Shown: positions 7,703 to 16,529, counted from the stretch's first letter. The stretch: DNA of 64,000 nucleotides from Salinivirgaceae bacterium (GCA_017474765.1 JAFVGW010000037.1:24680-88679); one strand, 5' to 3'. Notes: generated from the sequence alone by a model not told the origin. Made by a program: numbers and translations.

Positions 7703-9328
7703 ATGTTAACATTCGTCGAATTCATCGAGAAAGCAATTAAAAGGAATTGGGACCTTCCGTCATTGAGCAATTATCGCGAAGCACCAATGAGTTACGGACA
7801 AGTTGGCAAGATGATTAAAAAGATTCATCGTGCGCTTGCCGAGTGCGGAATAGCAGAAGAAGAGAAGGTGGTGCAAGTTGGCCGCAATAATGTCAATTGG
7901 GCTGTAACTTTCCTTGCCACAACATCTTACGGCACGGTTTCGGTTCCAATTCTGCAGGATTTTTCAATTTCCGACCTTGAAAACACCATTAACCACTCTG
8001 ATGCTGTGCTGGTGTTTGTTTCCGACTACATTTTCGAGAAAATGGACGTCGCCAAATTCCCGAATGTCCGCGGGTTTATCTCGCTCGATGATTATAGAGT
8101 GCTTTACTCTACCGATAATGCTGTAAAACAGGCTTTTGCAAATTATAAAAACGATATTGATGTCAGCTGCGAGAATTTCGCTTTGAAGCACATTGATCAT
8201 GACCGTTTGGCTGCAATCAGCTATACATCAGGTACTTCGGGCCACTCAAAAGGAGTTATGCTGACTCACGGCAACTATGCCACAAACGTTGAGTTTGGTA
8301 CAGAAGTGATTCCGCTCAAATCGGGCGACCGCATGGTTTCGCTTCTGCCGTTGGCTCACGCCTACGGTTTGGCATTCGAGTTTCTGACTGAGTTTGTTCT
8401 TGGTTGCCATATTACTTTCCTAGGCAAGATTCCTTCGCCACAGGTTCTTCTTCAGGCTTTTGGCGAAATCAAACCGGGTTTGGTCGTGGTTGTTCCGCTT
8501 ATCATTGAAAAGATTTACAAGGCTAAAATTAAACCGGTCATCAGCAGTGGTCTGCCTAAATTCCTGTTAAGCGTGCCAGGCTTGCGCCGAATTGTTTACA
8601 GCAAGGTTCGCAAAGAGTTGGAGGAAGCATTTGGTGGCAACTTCTACGAGGTGATTATTGGCGGTGCAGCTCTGAACAAAGAGGTTGAGAGCTTCCTGAA
8701 CCGCATCGGCTTCCGCTACACTGTTGGTTACGGAATGACCGAGTGCGCGCCAATCATAACTTACGCTCCGTGGGATACCGCCCGCAAGTTCAGCTGCGGT
8801 TACCCGATTCGCCGTTGCCAAGTGCGCATCGACAGCCCCGACCCGGCAAACATTGAGGGTGAGGTACTTGTTAAAGGTACTCAGGTGATGAAAGGATATT
8901 ACAAGAATCCGGAGGCTACAGCTGCCACATTCGACAGCGAAGGCTGGCTTAAGACCGGCGATACCGGCACCATCACTGCCGACGGCTATCTGACATTGAA
9001 GGGCCGCAGCAAGAATATGATTTTGGGTGCATCAGGACAAAATATCTATCCGGAAGAGATTGAGGCTCAAATCAATAACTTGCCATACGTGGTTGAATCG
9101 CTCGTTGTTGAACGTGGCGGCAAACTTCACGCTTTGATTGTTCCTGACAAGGAAAAAGCCGAAAAAGACGGTCTCGACAGAGAGAAGATTATGATTGAGT
9201 TTGAGAAGAACCAGAAGGAACTAAACAAGCTGATGCCTAACTATATGGCAATATCGAAGATTGAATTGCAGGAAGAGGAGTTTGTCAAGACTCCGAAGAA
9301 GAGCATCAAGCGTTATCTGTATAATTGA
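7703..9328 (+). CDS. AMP-dependent acyl-CoA synthetase (long-chain fatty acid-CoA ligase-like)
   Basis: An adenylate-forming enzyme expected to activate a fatty acid with ATP and couple it to CoA. The 541-residue product starts at MLTFVEFIEKA; a longer frame from 7637 adds 22 residues without similarity to the fold. The ATP-binding P-loop is YTSGTSGHSKGVMLTH, the central adenylate-binding motif is GYGMTECAPIITY, and the hinge region reads WLKTGDTG with GRSKNMILGASGQNIYPEE following. These cover the A3, A5 and A7-A8 cores of the superfamily. No other lipid gene is adjacent, so the acyl specificity is not resolved. A strong terminator follows. Confidence 0.9.
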   Translation: MLTFVEFIEKAIKRNWDLPSLSNYREAPMSYGQVGKMIKKIHRALAECGIAEEEKVVQVGRNNVNWAVTFLATTSYGTVSVPILQDFSISDLENTINHSDAVLVFVSDYIFEKMDVAKFPNVRGFISLDDYRVLYSTDNAVKQAFANYKNDIDVSCENFALKHIDHDRLAAISYTSGTSGHSKGVMLTHGNYATNVEFGTEVIPLKSGDRMVSLLPLAHAYGLAFEFLTEFVLGCHITFLGKIPSPQVLLQAFGEIKPGLVVVVPLIIEKIYKAKIKPVISSGLPKFLLSVPGLRRIVYSKVRKELEEAFGGNFYEVIIGGAALNKEVESFLNRIGFRYTVGYGMTECAPIITYAPWDTARKFSCGYPIRRCQVRIDSPDPANIEGEVLVKGTQVMKGYYKNPEATAATFDSEGWLKTGDTGTITADGYLTLKGRSKNMILGASGQNIYPEEIEAQINNLPYVVESLVVERGGKLHALIVPDKEKAEKDGLDREKIMIEFEKNQKELNKLMPNYMAISKIELQEEEFVKTPKKSIKRYLYN

Positions 9329-9364
9329 TAGTTTGTTAAATTTTGTTTTCATAGGTAGGGTGAG

Positions 9365-9398
9365 GGGTGCGCCGAGAGGTGCACCCTTTATTTTTTTT
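9365..9398 (+). terminator. Intrinsic terminator after the acyl-CoA synthetase
   Basis: The arms GGGTGCGCC and GGTGCACCC enclose a GAGA loop and are followed by TTTATTTTTTTT. It is a strong rho-independent terminator closing the 7703-9328 unit. Confidence 0.85.
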
Positions 9399-9449
9399 CA
9401 AAACCTGATGTCTTTTTGCATTGACAGTTCGAGAATTACGATTATTGGT

Positions 9450-9465
9450 TACATTTGTCAAATGT
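9450..9465 (+). promoter_or_regulatory. -7 box embedded in a dyad upstream of the glucosaminidase gene
   Basis: TACATTTG (9450-9457) fits the -7 consensus. It overlaps a perfect inverted repeat ACATTTG-T-CAAATGT (9451-9465), so a repressor bound there would cover the promoter. The regulator is unknown. Confidence 0.5.
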
Positions 9466-9504
9466 GTTCGAGGCGAATTCTAACACACATAATAATTAAT
9501 TGTC

Positions 9505-10464
9505 ATGCGGAAGGTTTTATTTACAGTCGTTTTTTTGATGACTATGCTGCACTCGGTTGTGGCTCAGCGAATTACTCGCACCCAATATATTGATAGATAC
9601 AGCAAGATAGCCGTCCGCGAGATGAACCGCGTGGGAATACCGGCAAGTATAACGCTGGCGCAAGGCATTCTGGAATCGGGCGATGGCAACAGCACTCTGG
9701 CGCGTAGGGCCAACAACCATTTCGGCATAAAGTGCCACAAAGATTGGAAAGGAGAGTCGATGTACCGCGACGATGACCTTCCGAATGAGTGTTTCCGCTC
9801 GTATAAAGATGCTGACCAGTCGTTTGTAGACCATTCGGAATTTCTTTGCACCCACAAGCGCTACGCATTTCTGTTCGACTACGGAACAACTGACTATAAA
9901 AGTTGGGCAAAAGGCTTGAAACAAGCAGGTTACGCAACAAGCCCCACATACGCCGAGCGTCTGATAGAGATTATTGAGCAGAACAATCTGATGCGTTTCG
10001 ACAAGAGCGTAGAACCAGAATCGACACCGGAGGAACGCACCGAGATTGCCGAACAGACAAACAACTTCATCGAGGTTGACGTGTTTGATATGGAAGTCTC
10101 GCCGTTCGGAAACATCAAGACCAACAATGGGGTTGACTATGTTGAGGTTCTGCCAGGCGACAATATTGAAAACATTGCCGCACGTTATGAGTTGGAACCG
10201 TGGCAGTTGCGAATGTTCAACGACATTGAGTCAAAATCCGTCAAACTGAAAGTCGGGCAGCGTTTGTATATCAGTCGCAAACAATCGAAAGCCGAGAAGA
10301 AATTCAAGACTCACACCGTGAAGAAAGGCGAGACAATGCACGACATTGCCCAGCAGTACGCCATCCGCCTGAAGGCGCTCTACAAACTCAACCTGATGGA
10401 GGAGGGCACGCAGCCTAACGAGGGCGACACCATCCAGTTGCGGAAAAAGGCGAAGAAGAAATAA
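9505..10464 (+). CDS. Secreted glucosaminidase with LysM repeats (GH73-like)
   Basis: A 319-residue exported peptidoglycan hydrolase. It has a signal peptide (hydrophobic MRKVLFTVVFLMTMLHSVVAQ), then a mannosyl-glycoprotein endo-beta-N-acetylglucosaminidase domain at about residues 25-160. The catalytic Glu is in ITLAQGILESG and the conserved NNHFGIKC follows. Two LysM peptidoglycan-binding modules occupy the C-terminus: one from about VEVLPGDNIENIAARY, the second from HTVKKGETMHDIAQQY. The family cleaves between GlcNAc and MurNAc, so a role in wall remodelling is expected. The small lipoprotein gene follows by 25 bases on the same strand. Confidence 0.9.
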   Translation: MRKVLFTVVFLMTMLHSVVAQRITRTQYIDRYSKIAVREMNRVGIPASITLAQGILESGDGNSTLARRANNHFGIKCHKDWKGESMYRDDDLPNECFRSYKDADQSFVDHSEFLCTHKRYAFLFDYGTTDYKSWAKGLKQAGYATSPTYAERLIEIIEQNNLMRFDKSVEPESTPEERTEIAEQTNNFIEVDVFDMEVSPFGNIKTNNGVDYVEVLPGDNIENIAARYELEPWQLRMFNDIESKSVKLKVGQRLYISRKQSKAEKKFKTHTVKKGETMHDIAQQYAIRLKALYKLNLMEEGTQPNEGDTIQLRKKAKKK

Positions 10465-10489
10465 GGTTTTGTTGTAAAATAGAAGAATT

Positions 10490-10939
10490 ATGAAAACTAT
10501 GAACTTGCTTTGTGTGGTCTTGTTTGTCGGTTTGCTCTCGTGTGAAAAGTATGAAGGAAATTCTTCGACACCAGAGTCTGCCATTGAGATAGCGGGAGAT
10601 TGGGAAATAGTTAGCATTTCTGGTGGAATTACAGGCCGAGCAATTGATTCGAGTTATTTTAAATATCTAAGTATCAAACTGAACGGCGAGTTTTGCTTTT
10701 CAAATGATACTGCCATACTTGCAATTGGCACTATTAAAACCGAAATCGATTCGCGTAACGATATATGGTATTATTTCAATGTGGATAGCACAAAATATTT
10801 GCCTATAGTGCCATTGCCAACAAATTTTCCTAAAACGGTCTTACAAATTGATTCTGAAAATTTGGTTTTGGCCGACCCTTGCTGCGATTTGTACTCATAT
10901 ATATTCGTTAAAAAGGAGTGCTTGGATGTAAATAAATAG
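10490..10939 (+). CDS. Small lipoprotein, lipocalin-like
   Basis: A 149-residue protein with an SPII signal (VLFVGLLSCEKYEG). The mature part begins IAGDWEIVSISGG, a pattern common in lipocalin-like Bacteroidota lipoproteins, and has several beta-strand-like stretches. Function unknown. It is cotranscribed with the glucosaminidase if the 25-base gap is read through. Confidence 0.65.
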   Translation: MKTMNLLCVVLFVGLLSCEKYEGNSSTPESAIEIAGDWEIVSISGGITGRAIDSSYFKYLSIKLNGEFCFSNDTAILAIGTIKTEIDSRNDIWYYFNVDSTKYLPIVPLPTNFPKTVLQIDSENLVLADPCCDLYSYIFVKKECLDVNK

Positions 10940-11064
10940 TTTGGCGAGGCAACTTTTAGGTCGTTTCGCTTTTTTTCAGAAATTTCAATTGCGTCTTCCG
11001 TGTTTTTAGTGTGTTCCGTGGTAAAAACCGTTATTGCAGTGTAAATCTGCGTCGTCTTGTGTTC

Positions 11065-11082
11065 CCGACAGCTATCGGGACT
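11065..11082. repeat. Palindrome TCCCGA...TCGGGA, copy 1
   Basis: The arms TCCCGA and TCGGGA flank CAGCTA. Two more copies occur at 18646-18663 and 47859-47876. The surrounding 10970-11135 region also repeats TCTGCGTC/TCTGCGTT, a low-complexity spacer with no gene. Confidence 0.6.
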
Positions 11083-11139
11083 GTGCGAAATAAATCTGCG
11101 CCAATCCATTCAATCTGCGTCATCTGCGTTCTCAAAAAC

Positions 11140-11162
11140 GGACGCAAACATTGCGTCCCTAC
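11140..11162. repeat. GGACGC-CCCTAC palindrome, copy 1 (contains the fmt stop)
   Basis: The perfect 8-bp arms GGACGCAA and TTGCGTCC enclose ACA and are followed by the constant CTAC. The TAG stop of fmt (minus strand, 11159-11161) lies inside the constant tail. Confidence 0.75.
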
Positions 11163-12136
11163 AGAAACCGCAACTCGCAACCTTCTGTCTTGAATCCGCG
11201 CAGAAAATCAGCCACAGGCATACGTTTTTTGCCTGCCAATTGGACATCAGCGAGCGCGATTGTTCCGCCGCTTACGTACACTTTTAAATATGATTTGCCA
11301 TCGGTCGCAACCTTGCCAAACTGCTGATTGTGAGCGCAAGACTCGTATTTCCCGCTGAAGATTTTCATTGGCAGCGGTTCTTCGTTGTCTTTCTGCAGAT
11401 TGCTGAAGGCGGCAGGATAGGGGCTTAGCCCGCGTATTTGGTTGATAATGGTGGCAGGTTTGGCGTTCCAGTCGATGCGGCAGTCGTCTTTGAAGATTTT
11501 CGGTGCGCTTTTCAGAATACCGTCGGCGGGCATCAGTTCGCTTTGCGGCGTGCTTTTGGTGTTGCCAGCGCAGATGGCTTCCACAGTCCGAATCAGCAGT
11601 TGCGCGCCAACCACCATCAGTCTGTCGTGGATGGTGCCAACATTGTCATCGGGGCCGATGCTTATTTTCTCGTATTGCAGAATGTCGCCGGTGTCAATCT
11701 CGTGCTTCAGCAGGAAAGTGGTAACGCCCGTTTCGGTCTCACCGTTCATAATGGCGCGGTTTATGGGCGCTGCGCCGCGATAGTTGGGCAGCAGCGATGC
11801 ATGTACGTTGATTGAGCCCAGCGGTGGCATCGACCACACACTTTCTGGCAGCATTCGGAACGCTACAATCACTTGCAAATCAGCCTTCCAGCCACGCAGA
11901 GCCGACTGAAATCCTTCGTCTTTCAGTTTTTCGGGTTGCAGAACGGGCAGACATTGGCTCACTGCAAACTGCTTTACAGCGCTCTCGCTCATTTTCTGTC
12001 CGCGGCCAGCGGGCTTGTCGGGTGTTGTCACCACACCAACAACATTATATCCGTTGTCAATCAGCGCTTTCAGGCTCTCGACCGCAAATTCGGGCGTGCC
12101 CATAAAAACTATTCTCAGCGACTCTTTTGTATACAT
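11159..12136 (-). CDS. fmt: Methionyl-tRNA formyltransferase
   Basis: This enzyme transfers a formyl group from 10-formyl-tetrahydrofolate to initiator Met-tRNA. The 325-residue product has the normal length. It opens with LRIVFMGTPEFAVESLKAL and shows the folate-binding motif INVHASLLPNYRGAAPINRAI, where the Asn and His are catalytic, and EIDTGDIL with the catalytic Asp. The C-terminal tRNA-binding domain follows (ARITIINQIRGLSPYPAA-like). The stop codon is supplied by an intergenic palindrome, so the last few residues may have been altered by insertion of that element. Confidence 0.95.
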   Translation of the reverse strand: MYTKESLRIVFMGTPEFAVESLKALIDNGYNVVGVVTTPDKPAGRGQKMSESAVKQFAVSQCLPVLQPEKLKDEGFQSALRGWKADLQVIVAFRMLPESVWSMPPLGSINVHASLLPNYRGAAPINRAIMNGETETGVTTFLLKHEIDTGDILQYEKISIGPDDNVGTIHDRLMVVGAQLLIRTVEAICAGNTKSTPQSELMPADGILKSAPKIFKDDCRIDWNAKPATIINQIRGLSPYPAAFSNLQKDNEEPLPMKIFSGKYESCAHNQQFGKVATDGKSYLKVYVSGGTIALADVQLAGKKRMPVADFLRGFKTEGCELRFL

Positions 12137-12246
12137 GTTTATTGAAGGTTTGAAGGATTGATTAATTGAAGGATTGAATGAATTATTGAAAACAAAAAAA
12201 TCTGTGTAAATCAGTGTTGTCTCGTGTTATCTGTGCGAAAAACTAA

Positions 12247-12274
12247 CAAAAAAGGCCGCACGCGGCAGCCTTTT
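12247..12274 (-). terminator. Intrinsic terminator after the GH16-like gene
   Basis: On the minus strand the arms AAAGGC/GCCTTT, with an inner GC-rich stem, are followed by a T-run. It lies 20 bases past the stop of the 12295-13734 gene. Confidence 0.75.
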
Positions 12275-12294
12275 ATTGTCTTATTTTGTTGATT

Positions 12295-13734
12295 TTATGC
12301 TTTTTCGTAGCAGCGTACCCAATCAATTTGCATTGCGGCGGGCAGATTGTCGGCAGCCTGATTCAAACCAGCCGACAGCATTATGAACAACGGCTCGTTG
12401 ATGTTGTTGCTGGCCGAAGCCACTTCGTAACCATTTATCTTCCAGGTGATTTTGCTTGCGTCCCAATCGACGGTGTAGATGAAGAAGTCTTTGGCCAAGC
12501 CCGAGCCACCGAATTTGTTGCCCGCAGCCGCACCTTTATTATATGCCGACAACTGCATCTGACCTTTCTTGATGTTGTATTTGAAAATGTCAATCTCAGG
12601 TTCCTTGTGTTCGCCTTTCAGCCAGAATGCCTGATAAACAGGTGCTTCCGAGTTGATTCTTATTTTTGCTTCAAAGCGTCCGTATTGTTGGCGGAAACTG
12701 TTGGCGGTGCTGAGCATGCCCGATGTGTAGTCGAAATCCTTGGTCATAAAGCCGAGTTTCTCGTCCCAAACCTTGCCAGTGGCTTTTTCTTTCTTGGTGA
12801 CAATGCTCAATACCGAGTTTTTGATGTCAACGTTCTTGTTATCAGTGAAATACTGTTTCTCGTTGGCCAATACGTAGCGGTCGTTAATCACCATCTTGCC
12901 CATGAAGAAACTGTTCATCCATTTCGACTCGTCAACCTTGCCGTCGGTGAAATCGTCTTCAAATGTCAGATTCCAAGCCTTCAGTTCGTCGAATTTGTTC
13001 GAGTTGACGGTTGCTTCGTACCATTTAATATCTTCCGAGTTCTTCATGGCAATGTACTCTTGCTCACGCTTGGCTTCTTCGCTTCTGCTGAAGCGGTTTT
13101 TGTCGAGCAGATACTCTTTTTGCGTCTTGAACTCATCGGAATTAACGTAAGCCTTAAGTTCTTCGTAATCAGCAATCAGCGTTGAGTTGCTGGTCTCAAC
13201 ATACATTTTGTAGGCCGATTTGTTCTGATATTTTGTCCAGAATTTTATCTCGGGATTCTTTGTCAGCGATTTGTATTCCTGCTGAAGGCTCTTGCACTCG
13301 GCCATTTTTTCGGGGTTCGATTTGTCCGATTTTGCCTGTTGGAAATCAGCGCTGTTAACGGTTTCGGCCAATTCTTTCAGTCGTTTCAGCGCGTCAGAGT
13401 TGGCGGCGGCTTCAAATCGTTTCAGGTCGACCGACTGGCTCACGCTGAAATAGTTTTTCACGCGTTTGTCCTTCTCAAGCGCCTGGAATTGTTTCTCTTT
13501 CGAGCAATATTCAGAGTCGGCGTAGTTCAGCGAAGTTATTTTGCTTTTGGTGCTTTTGAATTCCGCCGAGTCCACGTACTCTTGTAATTTGTTGAATTTC
13601 TTCAGAGTTTCTGAATCTTTGAATTCATTCAACTTATTGTATTCTGCAATCAGCTGATTGCGGTCGCTCTCAATTTTTTCTGTTTTTGGCAGCAAGCCAA
13701 ATGCCAAACGAAATGCGAAACTGAAATTTGCCAT
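12295..13734 (-). CDS. GH16-fold protein with three ~71-residue N-terminal repeats and an altered active site
   Basis: A 479-residue protein with no obvious signal peptide. Residues about 40-254 hold three charged, helix-prone repeats of about 71 residues; each opens with a version of LKRLKELxxxVNSxxF (LKKFNKLQEYVDSAEF, LKRLKELAETVNSADF, IADYEELKAYVNSDEF). Residues about 255-479 are a GH16-type beta-jellyroll (FEDDFTDGKVDESKW; YGRFEAKIRI; AFWLKGE). GH16 enzymes use E-x-D-x-x-E for nucleophile, helper and acid/base. Here it reads EIDIFK (E380, D382, K385), so the acid/base Glu is replaced by Lys. I infer a non-hydrolytic glucan-binding protein or a changed mechanism. It has its own -7 box and a terminator. 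Confidence 0.7.
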   Translation of the reverse strand: MANFSFAFRLAFGLLPKTEKIESDRNQLIAEYNKLNEFKDSETLKKFNKLQEYVDSAEFKSTKSKITSLNYADSEYCSKEKQFQALEKDKRVKNYFSVSQSVDLKRFEAAANSDALKRLKELAETVNSADFQQAKSDKSNPEKMAECKSLQQEYKSLTKNPEIKFWTKYQNKSAYKMYVETSNSTLIADYEELKAYVNSDEFKTQKEYLLDKNRFSRSEEAKREQEYIAMKNSEDIKWYEATVNSNKFDELKAWNLTFEDDFTDGKVDESKWMNSFFMGKMVINDRYVLANEKQYFTDNKNVDIKNSVLSIVTKKEKATGKVWDEKLGFMTKDFDYTSGMLSTANSFRQQYGRFEAKIRINSEAPVYQAFWLKGEHKEPEIDIFKYNIKKGQMQLSAYNKGAAAGNKFGGSGLAKDFFIYTVDWDASKITWKINGYEVASASNNINEPLFIMLSAGLNQAADNLPAAMQIDWVRCYEKA

Positions 13735-13758
13735 ATTCTTTTGTTTATTTCATGCCCA

Positions 13759-13766
13759 CAAATATA
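13759..13766 (-). promoter_or_regulatory. -7 box for the GH16-like gene
   Basis: The minus strand reads TATATTTG, 25 bases upstream of the ATG at 13734, in the short gap after the histidine kinase gene. It indicates separate transcription from the kinase. Confidence 0.5.
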
Positions 13767-13771
13767 AAAAA

Positions 13772-14983
13772 TTACAAGGCTTTTGGAATAGTAAATGTAA
13801 AAGTGCTTCCTTTTCCTTTAGTGCTTGATACAGAAATAGTTCCGTTGTTTTTCTCGACAAACTCCTTGCAGAGAATCAGTCCGAGCCCCGTTCCTTCGAG
13901 TTCATTATTATCATTGTAGGATAGGCTTCGGCTGTCAATTTTGAATAAATTGTCTATCTGTTTTTCGTCCATCCCCATGCCTTGGTCGGTAATGCTGATG
14001 GCAATCATGTCGTTGTCGGTTTCTTCGGCCTTGATGGTCACGGTGCTGTTGTCGAGGCTGAATTTCAGTGCGTTAGACAATATGTTTCTGAAGATGAACG
14101 TAACCATGTTCTGGTCGGCAAAGGCATAGAGGTCGAGGTCGGGGTCCATATCGATGAAGATGTTCTTCTGCTGCGCCACACCCGATTGTAACTCAATGAT
14201 ATTGTTGAACATAGAGTTTAAGTCAATCTTCTTGTAACTGATTTTTATCTGTCCCGTTTGCGACCGAGCCCACTGAAGCAGATTCTCGAGCAGCCCGAAA
14301 ATGCGGTGCGAGTAGAAGTTTATCTGCTTGATATACTCGCGGTCTTTCTGCGGGTCGTTATGGTAGATGTCGTTCAGCATCAGGTCGGTGATGTTGATGA
14401 TTGCCGAGAAGGGGTTCTTCAGGTCGTGCGAAATTATGGTGAAAAAGCGGTCTTTTGCGGAGTTTTTCTGCTCAAGGTCGGCTTTTTGCTTTTCAAGTTC
14501 CTGTTTTTCAGCTATCAGCAGGGCCTGTCCCTTTTCAATCTCGTTGGCTTTTTGGGTGAGGTGTTCCTCAATATCGTTGAAACTGCGAAGCCTTTTTATC
14601 GTTGGAATCATCAGTTTCCGCCATAGCATGGGCTTGGAGGCCATGATGTTGTCGAAATCCTCCTGCATCAGGATTAGGAATCGAGAGGGGCGGGCAGTGG
14701 TGGCGCTTGTGGAGCGTGTTGTCTGGTCAATCAGCGAGTATTCGCCGAAATACTGCTTGCTGTTGAGCGTGGCGAAAACGTGCTCGTTGTTGTGGATTTT
14801 TACGCTTCCTTCAACAATGATGTACATCGAATTGCCTGGGTCGCCCTTTTTGAAGAGCACCTCGTTCTTGTTGCGTCTGACTTCTTTCATGCGGCTTGCG
14901 AGCAGGGCAAGAGCCTCATCGTCGAACTCTTTGAACATTTCAACCTGACGAAGCAGCAAAACCGATTCTTGGGTGTCCTCCAT
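13772..14983 (-). CDS. Soluble sensor histidine kinase with N-terminal cyclic-nucleotide-binding-like domain
   Basis: A 403-residue protein without membrane segments. Residues about 12-125 form a cNMP-binding (CRP-type) beta-barrel, recognisable from GDPGNSMYIIVEGSVKIH and YFGEYSLIDQTTRSTSATTA. An Arg is present at the position that contacts cyclic nucleotide phosphate in true binders (TTRSTSA). A coiled coil (about 138-175) leads into the dimerisation helix with H-box FTIISHDLKNPF (His186), then an HATPase domain with DQGMGMDEKQI and GTGLGLILCKEFV. It should autophosphorylate in response to an intracellular signal; no response regulator gene is adjacent, so the partner is unknown. The ligand is not determinable. 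Confidence 0.85.
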   Translation of the reverse strand: MEDTQESVLLLRQVEMFKEFDDEALALLASRMKEVRRNKNEVLFKKGDPGNSMYIIVEGSVKIHNNEHVFATLNSKQYFGEYSLIDQTTRSTSATTARPSRFLILMQEDFDNIMASKPMLWRKLMIPTIKRLRSFNDIEEHLTQKANEIEKGQALLIAEKQELEKQKADLEQKNSAKDRFFTIISHDLKNPFSAIINITDLMLNDIYHNDPQKDREYIKQINFYSHRIFGLLENLLQWARSQTGQIKISYKKIDLNSMFNNIIELQSGVAQQKNIFIDMDPDLDLYAFADQNMVTFIFRNILSNALKFSLDNSTVTIKAEETDNDMIAISITDQGMGMDEKQIDNLFKIDSRSLSYNDNNELEGTGLGLILCKEFVEKNNGTISVSSTKGKGSTFTFTIPKAL

Positions 14984-15087
14984 AATGTTTTGTTTTTCCG
15001 TCTAAAAATAAATGAAACTTGCGTTTAGAACAAAAAAATATGCGCTTTTTATTCGATATTATTCGCAACTTGTTTTTGCTAAGAGGG

Positions 15088-15717
15088 TTACCAATGTGTA
15101 AACAAGCCTTTTCCCCAGGTTGCCGAGAATCGCACACCCCAAAAATGCACGGGCTTGTCTTTGTAGTATAAATCATAGATGAAAGCCGTGCTGGCTGGGA
15201 AAATTTTAATTCCGAGGGCTACTGAGCAGTTTATAAAATTATCGCCACAAAACTTGCGTCCAGCGCCATAAGTGGTCTCGATGAACGGAGTGATGTTTTT
15301 ATCGTAGAAATGATACTTTAAATCTAAAAATACTTGGCCACCTATTGTTCCGTGTTCTTTTTCGGTGTAATAGACTTCATTATTATAATAACGTTTTTCC
15401 CAAGTCCTAGATTCTTCCTCGTAGTAGTCGTAGTATTTAATACTGTCTTTATAATGATAATGTTCTACCCAGCGTCTGGGTTCTTCGTCAGCAATATCAG
15501 CCATAAAAGGGAATCCAATGCCCGCTCCTGCAAATAATTTTGGGGTTAGCATGGCTCCATGGACTACGAATATTGACAGTTGTTCGTCATCGGCATTTAA
15601 TGAATACTCCAAACCCGCAGAACCGCGATATACTATGCGGAATTGATTGTCTGCGTTTTGCGCGATGACATTGGCCGAAACAACCAGAGTTGTGATAAGT
15701 GATAGTATTTTTCTCAT
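15088..15717 (-). CDS. Outer-membrane beta-barrel-like protein, tandem paralogue A
   Basis: A 209-residue protein with an SPI signal peptide ending VIAQ. The mature part is rich in alternating hydrophobic strands and ends in an aromatic-flanked strand (FSATWGKGLFTHW), typical of small Bacteroidota outer-membrane barrels. It is clearly paralogous to the next gene upstream: YRGSAG near the N-terminus, the DKN(I/F)TPFIETT strand, DNF(I/F)N, and the shared C-terminus RxSATWGKGxFTH. It has a Tyr/Glu-rich insert (KYYDYYEEES) absent from its sister. Function unknown. Confidence 0.7.
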   Translation of the reverse strand: MRKILSLITTLVVSANVIAQNADNQFRIVYRGSAGLEYSLNADDEQLSIFVVHGAMLTPKLFAGAGIGFPFMADIADEEPRRWVEHYHYKDSIKYYDYYEEESRTWEKRYYNNEVYYTEKEHGTIGGQVFLDLKYHFYDKNITPFIETTYGAGRKFCGDNFINCSVALGIKIFPASTAFIYDLYYKDKPVHFWGVRFSATWGKGLFTHW

Positions 15718-15789
15718 TTTCTATCGTTTTTGCAAATTTTAAAAATAGTAAATGTTTGGGAAAGCGTGGTGAATTTTACGAAATCGGTG

Positions 15790-16380
15790 TTACCTGTGCG
15801 TAAACATTCCTTTTCCCCATGTTGCCGAGATGCGTGCACCAAAAAAATGATAAGGTTTATCTACATAGTATAAATCATACAGGAAGGCGATGTTGCCTGG
15901 GTATAATTTTATTCCGACAGCAGCCGTGCTATTAAAAAAATTGTCACCAGTTAATTTTCTGCCACCGCCAATTGTCGTCTCGATAAATGGAGTAAAATTT
16001 TTATCGAATAAATGGTACTTTATGTCTACAAACAATTGGCCTCCCAAAGCATCGAAACCATTTTCATTGCCGCAATCAACTACCTCGTAATAGATTGTAC
16101 TGTCGTTATAGTGATATGCAGTAGGTTTGACTTCGTTTTCATTTTTTTCTGGCTCAGCAGCAAATGGAAATGCAAAGCCGCACCCTAAAAAGACTTTAGG
16201 TGAACACTGCAGTCCATTGACTAAAAACAATGACATTTGAGCGCCATTTTTTTTACTTCCCGTAATATCAATACCTGCTGAACCGCGATATACAGCCTGA
16301 AAGTTGATGTCGTTTGTATTTTGCCCGATTACGCAGTTTGAAACAATCAGAGTTGCGATAAGTGATAATAATACCCTCAT
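15790..16380 (-). CDS. Outer-membrane beta-barrel-like protein, tandem paralogue B
   Basis: A 196-residue sister of the preceding gene, with the same signal peptide style (MRVLLSLIATLIVSNCVIGQ) and the same strand motifs (YRGSAGIDI, DKNFTPFIETTIGGGRK, ISATWGKGMFTHR). The spacer before each gene is also similar (TTTGCAAAAACG close to the ATG), so the duplication included the 5' leader. A tandem duplication followed by divergence of the central loops is the simplest reading. Ligand or role unknown. Confidence 0.7.
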   Translation of the reverse strand: MRVLLSLIATLIVSNCVIGQNTNDINFQAVYRGSAGIDITGSKKNGAQMSLFLVNGLQCSPKVFLGCGFAFPFAAEPEKNENEVKPTAYHYNDSTIYYEVVDCGNENGFDALGGQLFVDIKYHLFDKNFTPFIETTIGGGRKLTGDNFFNSTAAVGIKLYPGNIAFLYDLYYVDKPYHFFGARISATWGKGMFTHR

Positions 16381-16529
16381 TTCTCACCGTTTTTGCAAAA
16401 TTTAAAGGTAGTAAAAGTTTGGAAAAGCGCGGCGAAAAATATTTTTATGCCAACTTTCCTTTTCCGCTCTTTCGGCATTCCGTTTTTTTTGTAATTTAAC
16501 ACATTATTTTTCTTTAAAGCGAAAGTGCT

